Counted from the first letter of the stretch, positions 16,283 through 25,168 are shown. The stretch is DNA of 27,191 nucleotides from CAWVWF01 sp963933885 (GCA_963933885.1 CAWVWF010000021.1:1-27191); one strand, 5' to 3'. Numbers and translations are program-made. Notes: a model not told the origin generated them from the sequence alone.

Positions 16283-16319
16283 AAAAACAAAAGCCTTTCG
16301 ATTATTCATCAAAAGGCTT
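16283..16319 (-). terminator. Intrinsic terminator of the large GH18 gene
   Basis: On the minus strand AAGCCTTT (16312-16319) pairs with AAAGGCTT (16291-16298), and an inner GAT/ATC pairing extends the stem. TTTTGTTTTTAG follows. It starts 22 nt after the stop at 16342, so the giant gene is probably not co-transcribed with the AraC-type gene. Confidence 0.8.
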
Positions 16320-16341
16320 ATGTCTTATTAACGTAGATAAG

Positions 16342-19300
16342 TTAGTTTGCTTTAATTACTTTTATTGTTTTTGCACCGCTTGAATTAACAACAATGAGAT
16401 AGTAGAACCCTGATTCTAAGACTTCTGTATTAATTGATTTTTTAACTTCTCCATCTTTGCTTATTATATTTCCGTTTAGGACTAGTCGCCCTCTCTCATC
16501 TACCACTCTGTAGTAACTTACGGCATCAATTGTTATAGTGGAAAAACTTATGTTTAATTGATCATTAAAAGGATTTGGGTAAATGGTAAGGTTGTCCATT
16601 ACTGAAGTTGTATTTACTCCAGTAGTGAAACTTATATTTAAGGCTAAAGTCGTTGAATTACTACATCCATTTCCATCGGTATAAGTGTACATGACGTTGT
16701 GTGATCCTATACCAGCATTCGTCGTGTTAAATAGTCCACCAGACACTCCAGTCCCAGTGTAAGCTCCTCCAGTTGGTTGACCAAAAGTTAAAGATATGTT
16801 TCCGCTGTTGATATCATAGTCGGTATCAAAAGCAGGATCTACACTTATAGTAGGGAGAGGGTTTACAATCACTATGACTGTATCTCTACCTACACATCCA
16901 TTTTCATCAGTAACAGTTACATGGTACGAACCTGCATTTAAAGTTGAAATGGATTGTGTAGTTGCATTAGTATTCCATAAGTAGGATGCTCCGATATTAG
17001 CTGCATCTAAAGTAATTGATGTACCTGTACAAATATTTTGGTCGCCTCCTAAGTTTACTGTTAAAGCAACACCGAGGGTAACTGTAACAGTATCTTTTCC
17101 AATACAACCGTTTACGTCAGTCACTGAAACATGGTAATCACCAGAACTAGATGCAGATATAGATTGAGTGGTTTCTGCGGTATTCCATACATAAGATATG
17201 CCTCCGCTTCCTGCGTCAAGTATAGTAGAATTTCCCGAACAAATACTGATATCAGTACCTAATGAAACAGCATTTGTATTAACAGTCAATGTACCGCTTG
17301 CACTGTTGCTACAACCGTTGATGTCTGTAACAAATACTGTATATGTTCCACTTGCTGTACCACTAGTAGTATTTGCTATTCCATTTCCATTTCCACTCCA
17401 TAAATAAGAAGTAGCAGCGGATGAAGTAGCAATGAAGGTAGCCGCCACATCACCATCACAAATAATGTTGTTATTTACAGAAACCGACGGGGTCGCATTC
17501 ACACTTACTCCAAGTACAGCAGGAGCACCATCCCCACAACTGTTTTGTGGAGTAACACTGATATCACCCGATATACTCGCATAATCAATAGTAATTGAGT
17601 TAGTAGTTTGTCCCGCTGTAATAACACTTCCTGTTGGGACTGTCCAATTGTATGAAGTGGCCCCTGAAACAGGAGTAATACTGTAAACTGATCCTGTAGT
17701 TAATTCACATACTGATGAATTACCTGCAATAGTCCCAGCACTTAAAGGAAGCTGATTAACTAAAACAGTTACTTTTGATGAAGTAGCACTGTTTCCACAA
17801 CCGTTTACACTACTCACTGATACATCACCAGAATTATTACCAAATGCTACGACAACGTTTTCGGTTCCTTGCCCAGTAGTAATAAATGCGCCGGTTGGTA
17901 CTGTCCATAAATAAGATGTTGTATTGGTTACACTTGCGATTGAATAAGAGTGACTACCTGTATTTTCACATACATTATTTACTCCTGTAATTGCAAGTGG
18001 GTCAGTAGGAATGTCATTAACCGTTATTGCTAAACTTGCTTTTACCCCGCTTCCACAAGCATTAACTGGAGTAACTTCAACGTTTCCACTAATTGTTCCT
18101 GCGTAGTTTACCGTAATACTATTTGTTCCTGATCCTGCAGTGATCGATGCACCAGATGGAACAGTCCATGCATAAGAGGTTGCACCAGTCACGGAAGAGA
18201 CGCTATAGTTTTCACTAGCTCCTTTACAAACAGTGTTCACCCCTGTAATACTTCCTGCATCGTCTGGCAAAACAGTGACCACCACATCTATATCTGTTGA
18301 ATCAGATTTCCCACAAGTGTTCACCGATTTAACATATAATTTTCCTGAAGTTGCATTACTTAAATACGAAAGAGATATCGTTTCAGAAGTGGAACTATAA
18401 GTGGTATTTGATCCACTATAAGTCCATTCGTAAGAATCAGCTCCACTTACAGTTGAAATTGAGTAAGCTTCAGTAGATGGTGCACAAGTCGTAGTTGCAC
18501 CTGTAATTGCTGTTGCTTTATTTGGAATGCTCAATATGGCAACTGCTAAAGTTGTTTCAGCACCGATACAAGTTCCATTTAAAGCTTTTACTTTAATGTT
18601 TCCGCCGGTAGCAGTTCCAAAATCAACAGTGATTCCCGTTGTTCCTTGACCTGAAGAAATAGATGCTCCTATAGGAACAATCCACGAATAAGAAGTAGCA
18701 TTTGTTATGCTGTTAATTGAATAACTACCTGAAGTGGTTTCACATACAATGCTTGACCCTGATATTGATGTTGGTGCTACTGGAATAGGGTTAACTTTTA
18801 CCATTAAGGTTGCAGCTGTACCATTTCCACATGCGCTTTCAGGAGTCACTGACACGTTACCACTTGTGCTTCCAAAGGATACTACAACAGCATTTGTTCC
18901 TTGCCCTGAAGTAATTGAGGCTCCGGTAGGAACTGACCAATTGTAATTAGTGGTTCCTGATACGGTTGCAATACTGTATGCAACCCCAGTTGTTAATTCA
19001 CATTCACTATTTGATCCAGTAATGGCTCCTGCGTCAGCAGCTCCATTGGTAATGGTTATTGTTAAGGTAGCAGCGCTGGCACTATTACCACATGAATTCA
19101 CACTGGTTACAGTTAAATCTCCCGAAGTGGTTCCAAAACTCACTACAATACTTTCGGTTCCTTGTCCTGAGCTAATTGATGCACCAGAAGGTACTGTCCA
19201 AGTGTACGAATCGGCATTAGCTACACTTGTTATTGAATAGGTATGACTATCGGTATTTTCACAGGCAGAGCTGACACCAGTAATTGAACCAGCTGTGGCT

Positions 19301-22300
19301 GGGACATCATTAACATTAACAACTAAACTAGTTGCTGTTCCATTTCCACAAGAATTTACAGGAGTTACTTCAATGTTGCCATTTGTATTTCCTGCAAAGC
19401 TCACAGTAATCGTATTCGTACCAGTTCCTGCTGTAATTAAAGCGTCTGTAGGTAAGGTCCAAGTGTAGGACGTTGCTCCAGTTACCGCTGTAATGCTGTA
19501 TGTTCCTGAAGTTCCTTTACATACAGTAGCTGAACCAGTAATTGCTCCCGCTGCAAGTGGTAATTGGTTTACTATAACAGTAGATGAAGCCGAAGCCCCA
19601 TTTCCGCAAGCACTTTCAGGCGTTACAGTTACGTTTCCACTTGTATTTCCAAAGTTTACCGTAATACTGTTGCTTCCTTGTCCGTTTGCTATCGCAGCAC
19701 CAGTTGGTACCGTCCAAGTATATGTTGAAGCTCCGGTTACCGTTGTTATGGAATAAGTAACTCCAGATTCGTTTTCACAGGCAATAGTATTTCCTGTAAT
19801 CGCTCCTGCATTTCCTGCACCATTTGTAATGGCAACCGCTAAAATTTCTGAAGTAGAGTTTCCACATTGGTTGGTAGCAAGAACTTCTATATTTCCAGGA
19901 GAAGTCCCAAAGTTCACCACTATTTCATTGGTGTCTGCTGTCCCTATAATACTTGCTCCCGAAGGTAGTGTCCATGTGTAAGAGGTTGCTTCTGTAATTG
20001 TAGTAATGCTATAACTTACATTGGTTTGATTTTCACAAACACTTGCCGAACCTAGGATAGTACTAGGGCTAGGAGGTATATCATTCACTGTAATTGCAAT
20101 GGTTTTTTTTGTTCCGTTACCGCATGCATTTATAGGTGTTACACTTAAGTTTCCTGACACTGCCGAGGTAAAGTTAACGGTTATACTATTTGTTCCTGTA
20201 CCAGATGAAATTGTTGCTCCGGTTGGTATTTCCCATGTATAGCTTGTTGCTCCACTAACAGAACTAATCGAATACGCTTCAGTGTTAGCTTTACATACAG
20301 ATGCAGTACCAGCAATATTACCTGTAGTACTTGGTAAGGAATCAACTGTGATGTAGTTGGATCGTATTTTAGAATTAGCACCTACTGAGTTTGAAACATT
20401 CAAACTCGCAGTTTTTGTTCCGCTAGTAGCATAAGTTACCAAATGAGGTCCTTGACCTATTGAAGTTGCTGGTGATGCACCAGTTCCAAAATCCCAAGAC
20501 CAAGATGTTGGTCCATTAGTAGAGTTATCGGTATAAGTTACTTGAGCACCAGTACACACGTTCGTTACATCAGCTGAGAAATCAGCAGTAGGCGCTAATA
20601 AAGTGACACCCGTAATGTTTATGTTGTCAATAAATAAGTTGTTTCCGTTTTGATTTGCTGCTCGAAATTTCACTATTACAGCACCGTTACCATCGTATGC
20701 GGATAAGTCGATAGTATTGTTTACCCATTCACTAGAAGTAGGAGTAAACGCTGCTTGCTGTCCACCTCCGGTTGTGGTTAATTGTGTTCCTCCTTTTTTC
20801 CACAATTGCGTAAAAGTGGTACCACAATCTGTAGATATTAATACTTCCAATGAATCGAATTTGTCAAATTTAGTTCCTCCTCTATCGTACCAAGAATATG
20901 CATGATCAAATGTTAAGGTATGGTTTGAAGTTCCACTAAAATCAATGGTTGGACTTTGTAAATCATCATACTGTCCTACTGTACCGTAACTCTTAAAATT
21001 CATGTATACACTGTTACTTGAAGTACCATTTGCTCCGTTCGGGGATTGTGCCCATGTTGTTGCTTGGTCACTATTCGTTAATGTCCAAGAGTTTGGTGGA
21101 ACAGCAGTTTCAAAATCTTCAATCAACGGTAATACTTGTCCGCTTGCATTCACAGTAAGGTTTACTGCAGTACCATTTCCACAACTATTAGAAGGAGTCA
21201 TGGTAATTATTCCACCACTAGTTCCAAAACTAATTGATACATCTTCTGCTCCTTGACCACTGTTAATCGTTGCTCCACTAGGAACTGTCCAAGTGTAAGT
21301 TGTTGCTCCACTTATTGGTGAGGCAGTATAAGCTACGTCGCTTTCGTTTGCACAAATACTTGATTTCCCAATGATACTTCCTGTAGTTGATGGTGCCGAA
21401 GTTACGGTGACACTGTAAGAACTCGAGTTGGAACTGTTACCACAAGAGTTTGATGGCGAAACCACAAAACTACCTGAGGACGCTCCCGTAAAGTCTACAG
21501 TGATAGAATTCGTTCCGTTTCCAGAAGTAACAGTTGCTCCTGTTGGAACAGTCCAGTTGTATCCAGTAGCATTTGTTACAGTACTTATTGAGTAACTTAC
21601 ACCAGTTGTCCCCTCACAAACTGTGGAAGTTCCAGTAATTGTTCCCGGATCATTAGGTACAGGATTAACTAACACAGCAAGTACTGAATTTCCTCCAGTT
21701 CCACATCCGTTGGACGGAGTGATGGTAATGTTTCCTGTGGATGCACCTGAATAATCAATGGTAATGCTTGTAGTTCCTTGTCCTGCTGTAATACTTGCTC
21801 CAGAAGGAACAGTCCAAGTGTAGTTGTTAGCTCCGGTTACCGAAGAAATACTATAACTGTTCGTGCTTCCAATACATACGCTTGAAACCCCTGTAATAGT
21901 TCCAGCTGTTCCAGGAGTATTATTGATATTAATTACATCCGTTTTTGTTTTAGTGTCATTTCCAAAAGCGTTAGACACTGTTAAAGCCACTGTTTTATTC
22001 CCTTCGGTACTATATGAAACAGTATGTGGTCCATTGGTGCTGGCAGTAGCAGGAGAGGCTCCACTACCAAAATTCCATGAATAGGTATCAGCAGCTCCCC
22101 CAGTGGAGGCGTCCGTAAAAACAATAGATTCGCTAGTACAAGCCGTAGTTTTATCGTTTGTGAAATCCCCAACTGGTGGTGTGTTTGTACAAGAAGCATG
22201 GTTGGCGTCTATCACACCCATCACTCCAATCCTTTCACAACTTCCTCCTGTAGTTACTTTTAAATTTACAAAGGTTCCATAATCCCCGCTTACTACATAA

Positions 22301-24348
22301 GCGTCTCCATATGGTGCAGACCAATCCCAATATGCATCACCTTCAACAGTAATTATTCCTGCTTCCGAATAGTTTGCAGCTGGAATTAAATCAACTAATA
22401 CTGTAGATGCAGAACCTGCAGTATTTAAAAAATAGGTTCCCGCTGTTAAGTTAAAGTTCAAGGCTAAAGTATTCATTCCTACAGATGCAGTGAATGTTTT
22501 AGTAGCAATAACGGTAGTTCCATTGCTTGCTACCACATTAATAATTACGTTTCCTCCAGCTGCATTAATTTGAACTTCGTTTAAAGTAAGGTCTTGTAGT
22601 GCAGTGAATTTTGTAGCGTAAACATTGGCGTCTTGTTGCCATCCGTCATTTTGAAAAGCAGTTCTCATGGTAGTAATTGTACTGGTTGCTCCTCCGGACT
22701 CTTGTACGTAATAGGTCGTATTCGTACTAATGCTCGGACTGTATGATGTTCCAGTATTAAGACTTGTTCCTCCTGTTATTGCACTGTACCAGTCAACGTT
22801 CGCCGATGTCGTTAAGTTTACGACACCAGGACTACAAATGGTGTCGTTGTTTACAGTTGGTAAAGAAGATGTCACTGTCGCGTTATCACTTTGTGAAGTA
22901 CATCCCGACGCTGAAGCTGTTACGGTATAGGTTCCTGCTGTAGTTACAGTATAGGTACTATTGGTTTCTCCTGAAATGGTAGTTGCATCTTTTTTCCAAG
23001 CGAAAGTAATTCCTGTTGAGCTAATTCCTGCATCGAGTGTTTGAGAAGAAGGGTTACATAAGTCGTAAGAACCTCCTAAATCAATTGCACTAATAGTACC
23101 TCCAATAATGATTTCATCTGTTTGGCTACAAGTTCCTTCAATGACGTCAACAGTATATGTTCCTGCTTGAGTAATTGTATAGGTTGTTGCGCTAGAACTT
23201 CCTGTTACTTGCGCAACACCATCTTTTTTCCAAGTAAAAGTTCTTCCAGCTGAGGTACCTATTCCTGAATTCAATACGATAGAACTGCTTCCACAAATGG
23301 ATTGGTCCGCACCCAGAGTTGGAACTGGCGCAGAGCAACCATAAGTTTGCACAGCATCGGCCATACATTGTGTTAAACTATAAGCATCTGTCCTGTCTTG
23401 AGACAATTCCCAAGTCCAAATTCCTGCTGCTCCAAAGGTGTTTAGAGCCATGTTTGTTTTTTGTTGAATTAAAGGACAGGAGTTATAATCATCACTCCCA
23501 ACTAAACCATCTGCATCATTAAAATACAAAGATGGATTACTCGCGGAAAATGTATTGTATGCTACATAAGGATCAGTAGAATAAAAAGGAATTGATAACA
23601 CTAATTTTGAAGCAGGGGCATTTTTCCCTGTCCCGTCGCCACATGAAGGAGCTGGAGATATTCCAGTAGTCCATTTTTGCATAGACTTTAGAGCTATATC
23701 ATACGAAGAGTGGTGTTCTCCACCACAAACGCAACATGCTCCTTGGGCATCAAATGCCATAATATAAATGTAATCAACCGTGCTAATAATTGTTGAATTG
23801 ATTCCATCGTTGTTCCATAGTAGCGGAGCAACTGCAACAGATAGTTCAAGGTTTTTACCCATGGTTACTTCAAGATTATCCATTTCCGTTTTCAAAGCTG
23901 AAATTAGTAATGCCAAATTAGTAGCCTCTGCTCCAACAGGAAATTCCCAATCAACATTGAATCCATCTAAGTTGTAAGTTTGGATTAAGTTAGAAGCGGC
24001 ACTGACAAAAGTTGCTCTATTGGCTGAAGATGCCACAACAGCACTAAAGTTTCCTGAACTTGACGCTCCACCACAAGAAGCGTGAGCTCTTTTCCCATTA
24101 GCATGAGCTTGCGTCGCCATAGGAGCAAGTATGTTGGTGAAACCATTTGCTGTAGTGGGTAATAAGTTACCTGAAGCATCTGGATAGGAAAATGCATAAA
24201 ACACATCTGTTATAGCATTCCATTTTACATCATTTAATTTTGAGGCAGCAACCCAGTCAGGGAAAAAACCTGCTACCTTTTGACCTTTGATATTAGAAGT
24301 AACGCATAATAATATAAGAAGTATTCTAATCGGTTTTAAAATTCGCAT
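16342..24348 (-). CDS. Giant GH18 chitinase-like protein with 14 PKD-like modules (T9SS)
   Basis: The 2668-residue product opens with a signal peptide (MRILKPIRILLILLCV, to KGQ) and an N-terminal GH18 domain, about 25-340. The active-site motif is DGFNVDWE: catalytic Glu135 and Asp133 are present, but the inner Asp is Asn131. MAFD replaces MAYD, and CCVC (205-208) is inserted beside HH (212-213). Next come two Ig-like modules (about 345-490), a third Ig-like stretch and a jelly-roll region (to 720), and a PKD domain. Three PKD-like repeats follow (about 812-1066), then a MAM/adhesin-type jelly roll (about 1074-1249, DFETAVPPNSW) and another PKD. Eleven more PKD-like repeats (about 1334-2281) precede three Ig-like repeats with GxYxVxVTD motifs and the T9SS domain (IYPNPFNDQLNISF, about 2580-2668). 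It is likely a long surface chitinase or chitin-binding adhesin. Confidence 0.93.
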   Translation of the reverse strand: MRILKPIRILLILLCVTSNIKGQKVAGFFPDWVAASKLNDVKWNAITDVFYAFSYPDASGNLLPTTANGFTNILAPMATQAHANGKRAHASCGGASSSGNFSAVVASSANRATFVSAASNLIQTYNLDGFNVDWEFPVGAEATNLALLISALKTEMDNLEVTMGKNLELSVAVAPLLWNNDGINSTIISTVDYIYIMAFDAQGACCVCGGEHHSSYDIALKSMQKWTTGISPAPSCGDGTGKNAPASKLVLSIPFYSTDPYVAYNTFSASNPSLYFNDADGLVGSDDYNSCPLIQQKTNMALNTFGAAGIWTWELSQDRTDAYSLTQCMADAVQTYGCSAPVPTLGADQSICGSSSIVLNSGIGTSAGRTFTWKKDGVAQVTGSSSATTYTITQAGTYTVDVIEGTCSQTDEIIIGGTISAIDLGGSYDLCNPSSQTLDAGISSTGITFAWKKDATTISGETNSTYTVTTAGTYTVTASASGCTSQSDNATVTSSLPTVNNDTICSPGVVNLTTSANVDWYSAITGGTSLNTGTSYSPSISTNTTYYVQESGGATSTITTMRTAFQNDGWQQDANVYATKFTALQDLTLNEVQINAAGGNVIINVVASNGTTVIATKTFTASVGMNTLALNFNLTAGTYFLNTAGSASTVLVDLIPAANYSEAGIITVEGDAYWDWSAPYGDAYVVSGDYGTFVNLKVTTGGSCERIGVMGVIDANHASCTNTPPVGDFTNDKTTACTSESIVFTDASTGGAADTYSWNFGSGASPATASTNGPHTVSYSTEGNKTVALTVSNAFGNDTKTKTDVININNTPGTAGTITGVSSVCIGSTNSYSISSVTGANNYTWTVPSGASITAGQGTTSITIDYSGASTGNITITPSNGCGTGGNSVLAVLVNPVPNDPGTITGTSTVCEGTTGVSYSISTVTNATGYNWTVPTGATVTSGNGTNSITVDFTGASSGSFVVSPSNSCGNSSNSSSYSVTVTSAPSTTGSIIGKSSICANESDVAYTASPISGATTYTWTVPSGATINSGQGAEDVSISFGTSGGIITMTPSNSCGNGTAVNLTVNASGQVLPLIEDFETAVPPNSWTLTNSDQATTWAQSPNGANGTSSNSVYMNFKSYGTVGQYDDLQSPTIDFSGTSNHTLTFDHAYSWYDRGGTKFDKFDSLEVLISTDCGTTFTQLWKKGGTQLTTTGGGQQAAFTPTSSEWVNNTIDLSAYDGNGAVIVKFRAANQNGNNLFIDNINITGVTLLAPTADFSADVTNVCTGAQVTYTDNSTNGPTSWSWDFGTGASPATSIGQGPHLVTYATSGTKTASLNVSNSVGANSKIRSNYITVDSLPSTTGNIAGTASVCKANTEAYSISSVSGATSYTWEIPTGATISSGTGTNSITVNFTSAVSGNLSVTPINACGNGTKKTIAITVNDIPPSPSTILGSASVCENQTNVSYSITTITEATSYTWTLPSGASIIGTADTNEIVVNFGTSPGNIEVLATNQCGNSTSEILAVAITNGAGNAGAITGNTIACENESGVTYSITTVTGASTYTWTVPTGAAIANGQGSNSITVNFGNTSGNVTVTPESACGNGASASSTVIVNQLPLAAGAITGSATVCKGTSGTYSITAVTGATSYTWTLPTDALITAGTGTNTITVSFAGNTNGNIEVTPVNSCGNGTATSLVVNVNDVPATAGSITGVSSACENTDSHTYSITSVANADSYTWTVPSGASISSGQGTESIVVSFGTTSGDLTVTSVNSCGNSASAATLTITITNGAADAGAITGSNSECELTTGVAYSIATVSGTTNYNWSVPTGASITSGQGTNAVVVSFGSTSGNVSVTPESACGNGTAATLMVKVNPIPVAPTSISGSSIVCETTSGSYSINSITNATSYSWIVPIGASISSGQGTTGITVDFGTATGGNIKVKALNGTCIGAETTLAVAILSIPNKATAITGATTTCAPSTEAYSISTVSGADSYEWTYSGSNTTYSSTSETISLSYLSNATSGKLYVKSVNTCGKSDSTDIDVVVTVLPDDAGSITGVNTVCKGASENYSVSSVTGATSYAWTVPSGASITAGSGTNSITVNYAGTISGNVEVTPVNACGSGVKASLAITVNDIPTDPLAITGVNNVCENTGSHSYSIASVTNTTSYLWTVPTGAFITTGQGTENVVVAFGNNSGDVSVSSVNGCGNSATSSKVTVLVNQLPLSAGTIAGNSSVCELTTGSVYSITPVSGATSYNWTVPTGSVITAGQTTNSITIDYASISGDISVTPQNSCGDGAPAVLGVSVNATPSVSVNNNIICDGDVAATFIATSSAATSYLWSGNGNGIANTTSGTASGTYTVFVTDINGCSNSASGTLTVNTNAVSLGTDISICSGNSTILDAGSGGISYVWNTAETTQSISASSSGDYHVSVTDVNGCIGKDTVTVTLGVALTVNLGGDQNICTGTSITLDAANIGASYLWNTNATTQSISTLNAGSYHVTVTDENGCVGRDTVIVIVNPLPTISVDPAFDTDYDINSGNISLTFGQPTGGAYTGTGVSGGLFNTTNAGIGSHNVMYTYTDGNGCSNSTTLALNISFTTGVNTTSVMDNLTIYPNPFNDQLNISFSTITIDAVSYYRVVDERGRLVLNGNIISKDGEVKKSINTEVLESGFYYLIVVNSSGAKTIKVIKAN

Positions 24349-24398
24349 GTTACTGATGTTATGGGTTGAAAAAAATGTATTTTTTATTACATTTTTGT

Positions 24399-24407
24399 TT
24401 CGGTAGT
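24399..24407 (-). promoter_or_regulatory. Leader element shared with the 11023-14487 GH18 gene
   Basis: Minus-strand ACTACCGAA lies 50 nt upstream of ATG 24348. The same nine bases precede the other GH18 gene at 14506-14514. An AT-rich hairpin (AAAAATGTA/TACATTTTT, about 24371-24396) lies between it and the ATG. Confidence 0.3.
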
Positions 24408-24462
24408 TTTAGTTACTTTGAAAGTATTGATAAATTGGCTCGCGAACAAGTTATTATAGCGT

Positions 24463-24495
24463 TAATTGATTGACTTTTGAAAAGTCAATCAATTA
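24463..24495. promoter_or_regulatory. Perfect 16-bp inverted repeat upstream of the giant GH18 gene
   Basis: The arms TAATTGATTGACTTTT (24463-24478) and its exact reverse complement (24480-24495) flank a single G. It lies 115 nt upstream of ATG 24348, between the ATG and the direct repeats at 24551-24578. With so short a loop, it is more plausible as a protein-binding dyad than as an RNA hairpin, but neither is shown. Confidence 0.5.
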
Positions 24496-24550
24496 CATTA
24501 CTTACTTATTATCAGTTAAATACAAACAATTAACAAGTTTTCATATCCTT

Positions 24551-24578
24551 ACTGACAATTCTTTTTGACTACTGACAA
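24551..24578. promoter_or_regulatory. Candidate AraC-type operator (ACTGACAA direct repeat)
   Basis: ACTGACAA occurs at 24551-24558 and again at 24571-24578, exactly 20 bp apart and on one face of the helix. It lies about 200 nt upstream of the giant GH18 start. The core TTGTCA (reverse strand) is shared with sites upstream of the second GH18 gene, making the membrane AraC-type protein the natural candidate binder. Confidence 0.4.
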
Positions 24579-24660
24579 AAAGGTTTCTATTTAAAATAAT
24601 GTTCAAATATTTTTGTTAGATTACAACTTTATTAAAAAAGGCGATTCTTTTGATATTATA

Positions 24661-24880
24661 ATTAAAAGGTGACGGACACTTTATGAAAAACCAATACAAT
24701 CGCATAGTTAACAACGTCTTACACTAATAAATAAACGTATAAAATCACTGGTTATTGACAGTCTTAGTCTGTCCTAAAGTTTCCATAAAAACAAAAAGCC
24801 TGCAAGTTAAAACTTGCAGGCTTTTTTATGTACCCGAAACAGGTGAAACATCGAACTTTTTGAAGGAAGATATTGAGCTT
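24661..24880 (+). repeat. Dispersed terminator-bearing repeat, copy D
   Basis: It is nearly identical to copy A. It has ATTAAAAGGTGACGGACAC at the left, then a plus-strand coding-like block KRIKSLVIDSLSLS ending in TAA, the hairpin, and a minus-strand tail ISSFKKFDVSPVSGT ending in TAA. Copy E follows 224 bp later in the same orientation. Confidence 0.85.
24793..24827. terminator. Bidirectional intrinsic terminator in repeat copy D
   Basis: The stem is GCCTGCAAGT/ACTTGCAGGC with A5 before and T6 after. No intact gene reads into it from either side within 400 bp, so its present role is unclear. Confidence 0.75.
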
Positions 24881-24884
24881 ATAA

Positions 24885-25105
24885 ATTAAAAGGTGACGGA
24901 CACTTTATAAAAAACCAATACAATGGAATAGCTAACAGCGTCTTACACTAATAAAAAAACGTGTAAAATCACTGGTTTTTGACAGTCTTAGTCTGTCCTA
25001 AAGTTTCCATAAAAACAAAAAGCCTGTAAGTTAAAACTTGCAGGCTTTTTTTATGTACTCCCGACGGGAGAGAATTTGAACCCGATTATTCAATTTTTAA
25101 AGGAA
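24885..25105 (+). repeat. Dispersed terminator-bearing repeat, copy E (tandem to D)
   Basis: The left two thirds match copy D with few changes (KRVKSLVFDSLSLS on the plus strand). The right flank, CTCCCGACGGGAGAG then AATTTGAACCCGATTATTC, matches copy B instead. Copy E therefore combines the two right-end types. D and E form a direct tandem pair. Confidence 0.85.
25017..25052. terminator. Bidirectional intrinsic terminator in repeat copy E
   Basis: GCCTGTAAG pairs with CTTGCAGGC through one T-G wobble, intermediate between the copy B and copy A forms. A5 and T7 flank it. Confidence 0.75.
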
Positions 25106-25121
25106 TTCAAACTTAATAAGA

Positions 25122-25154
25122 ACGTTCACCTTTTAAATTCATAAAGGTGAGCGT
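25122..25154. repeat. REP-like hairpin
   Basis: ACGTTCACCTTT (25122-25133) pairs with AAAGGTGAGCGT (25143-25154) over 12 bp with one wobble and a 9-nt loop. No T tract follows. The AAAGGTGA core echoes the AAAAGGTGAC that opens copies A, C, D and E. Confidence 0.5.
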
Positions 25155-25168
25155 CTCTATTTATTCTG

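Noticed and set aside
16342..24348. Regularly spaced repeats suggesting a CRISPR or satellite array
   Set aside because: The period of about 255 bp equals the PKD-like protein modules, which are diverged and in frame. Plus-strand frames here are antisense shadows of those modules.
25054..25085. tRNA-like 3' end on the minus strand (GGGTTCAAATTC followed by CTCCCG)
   Set aside because: The T-arm loop is too long, the acceptor does not pair, and no D or anticodon arm exists upstream. The same sequence is part of repeat copies B and E.
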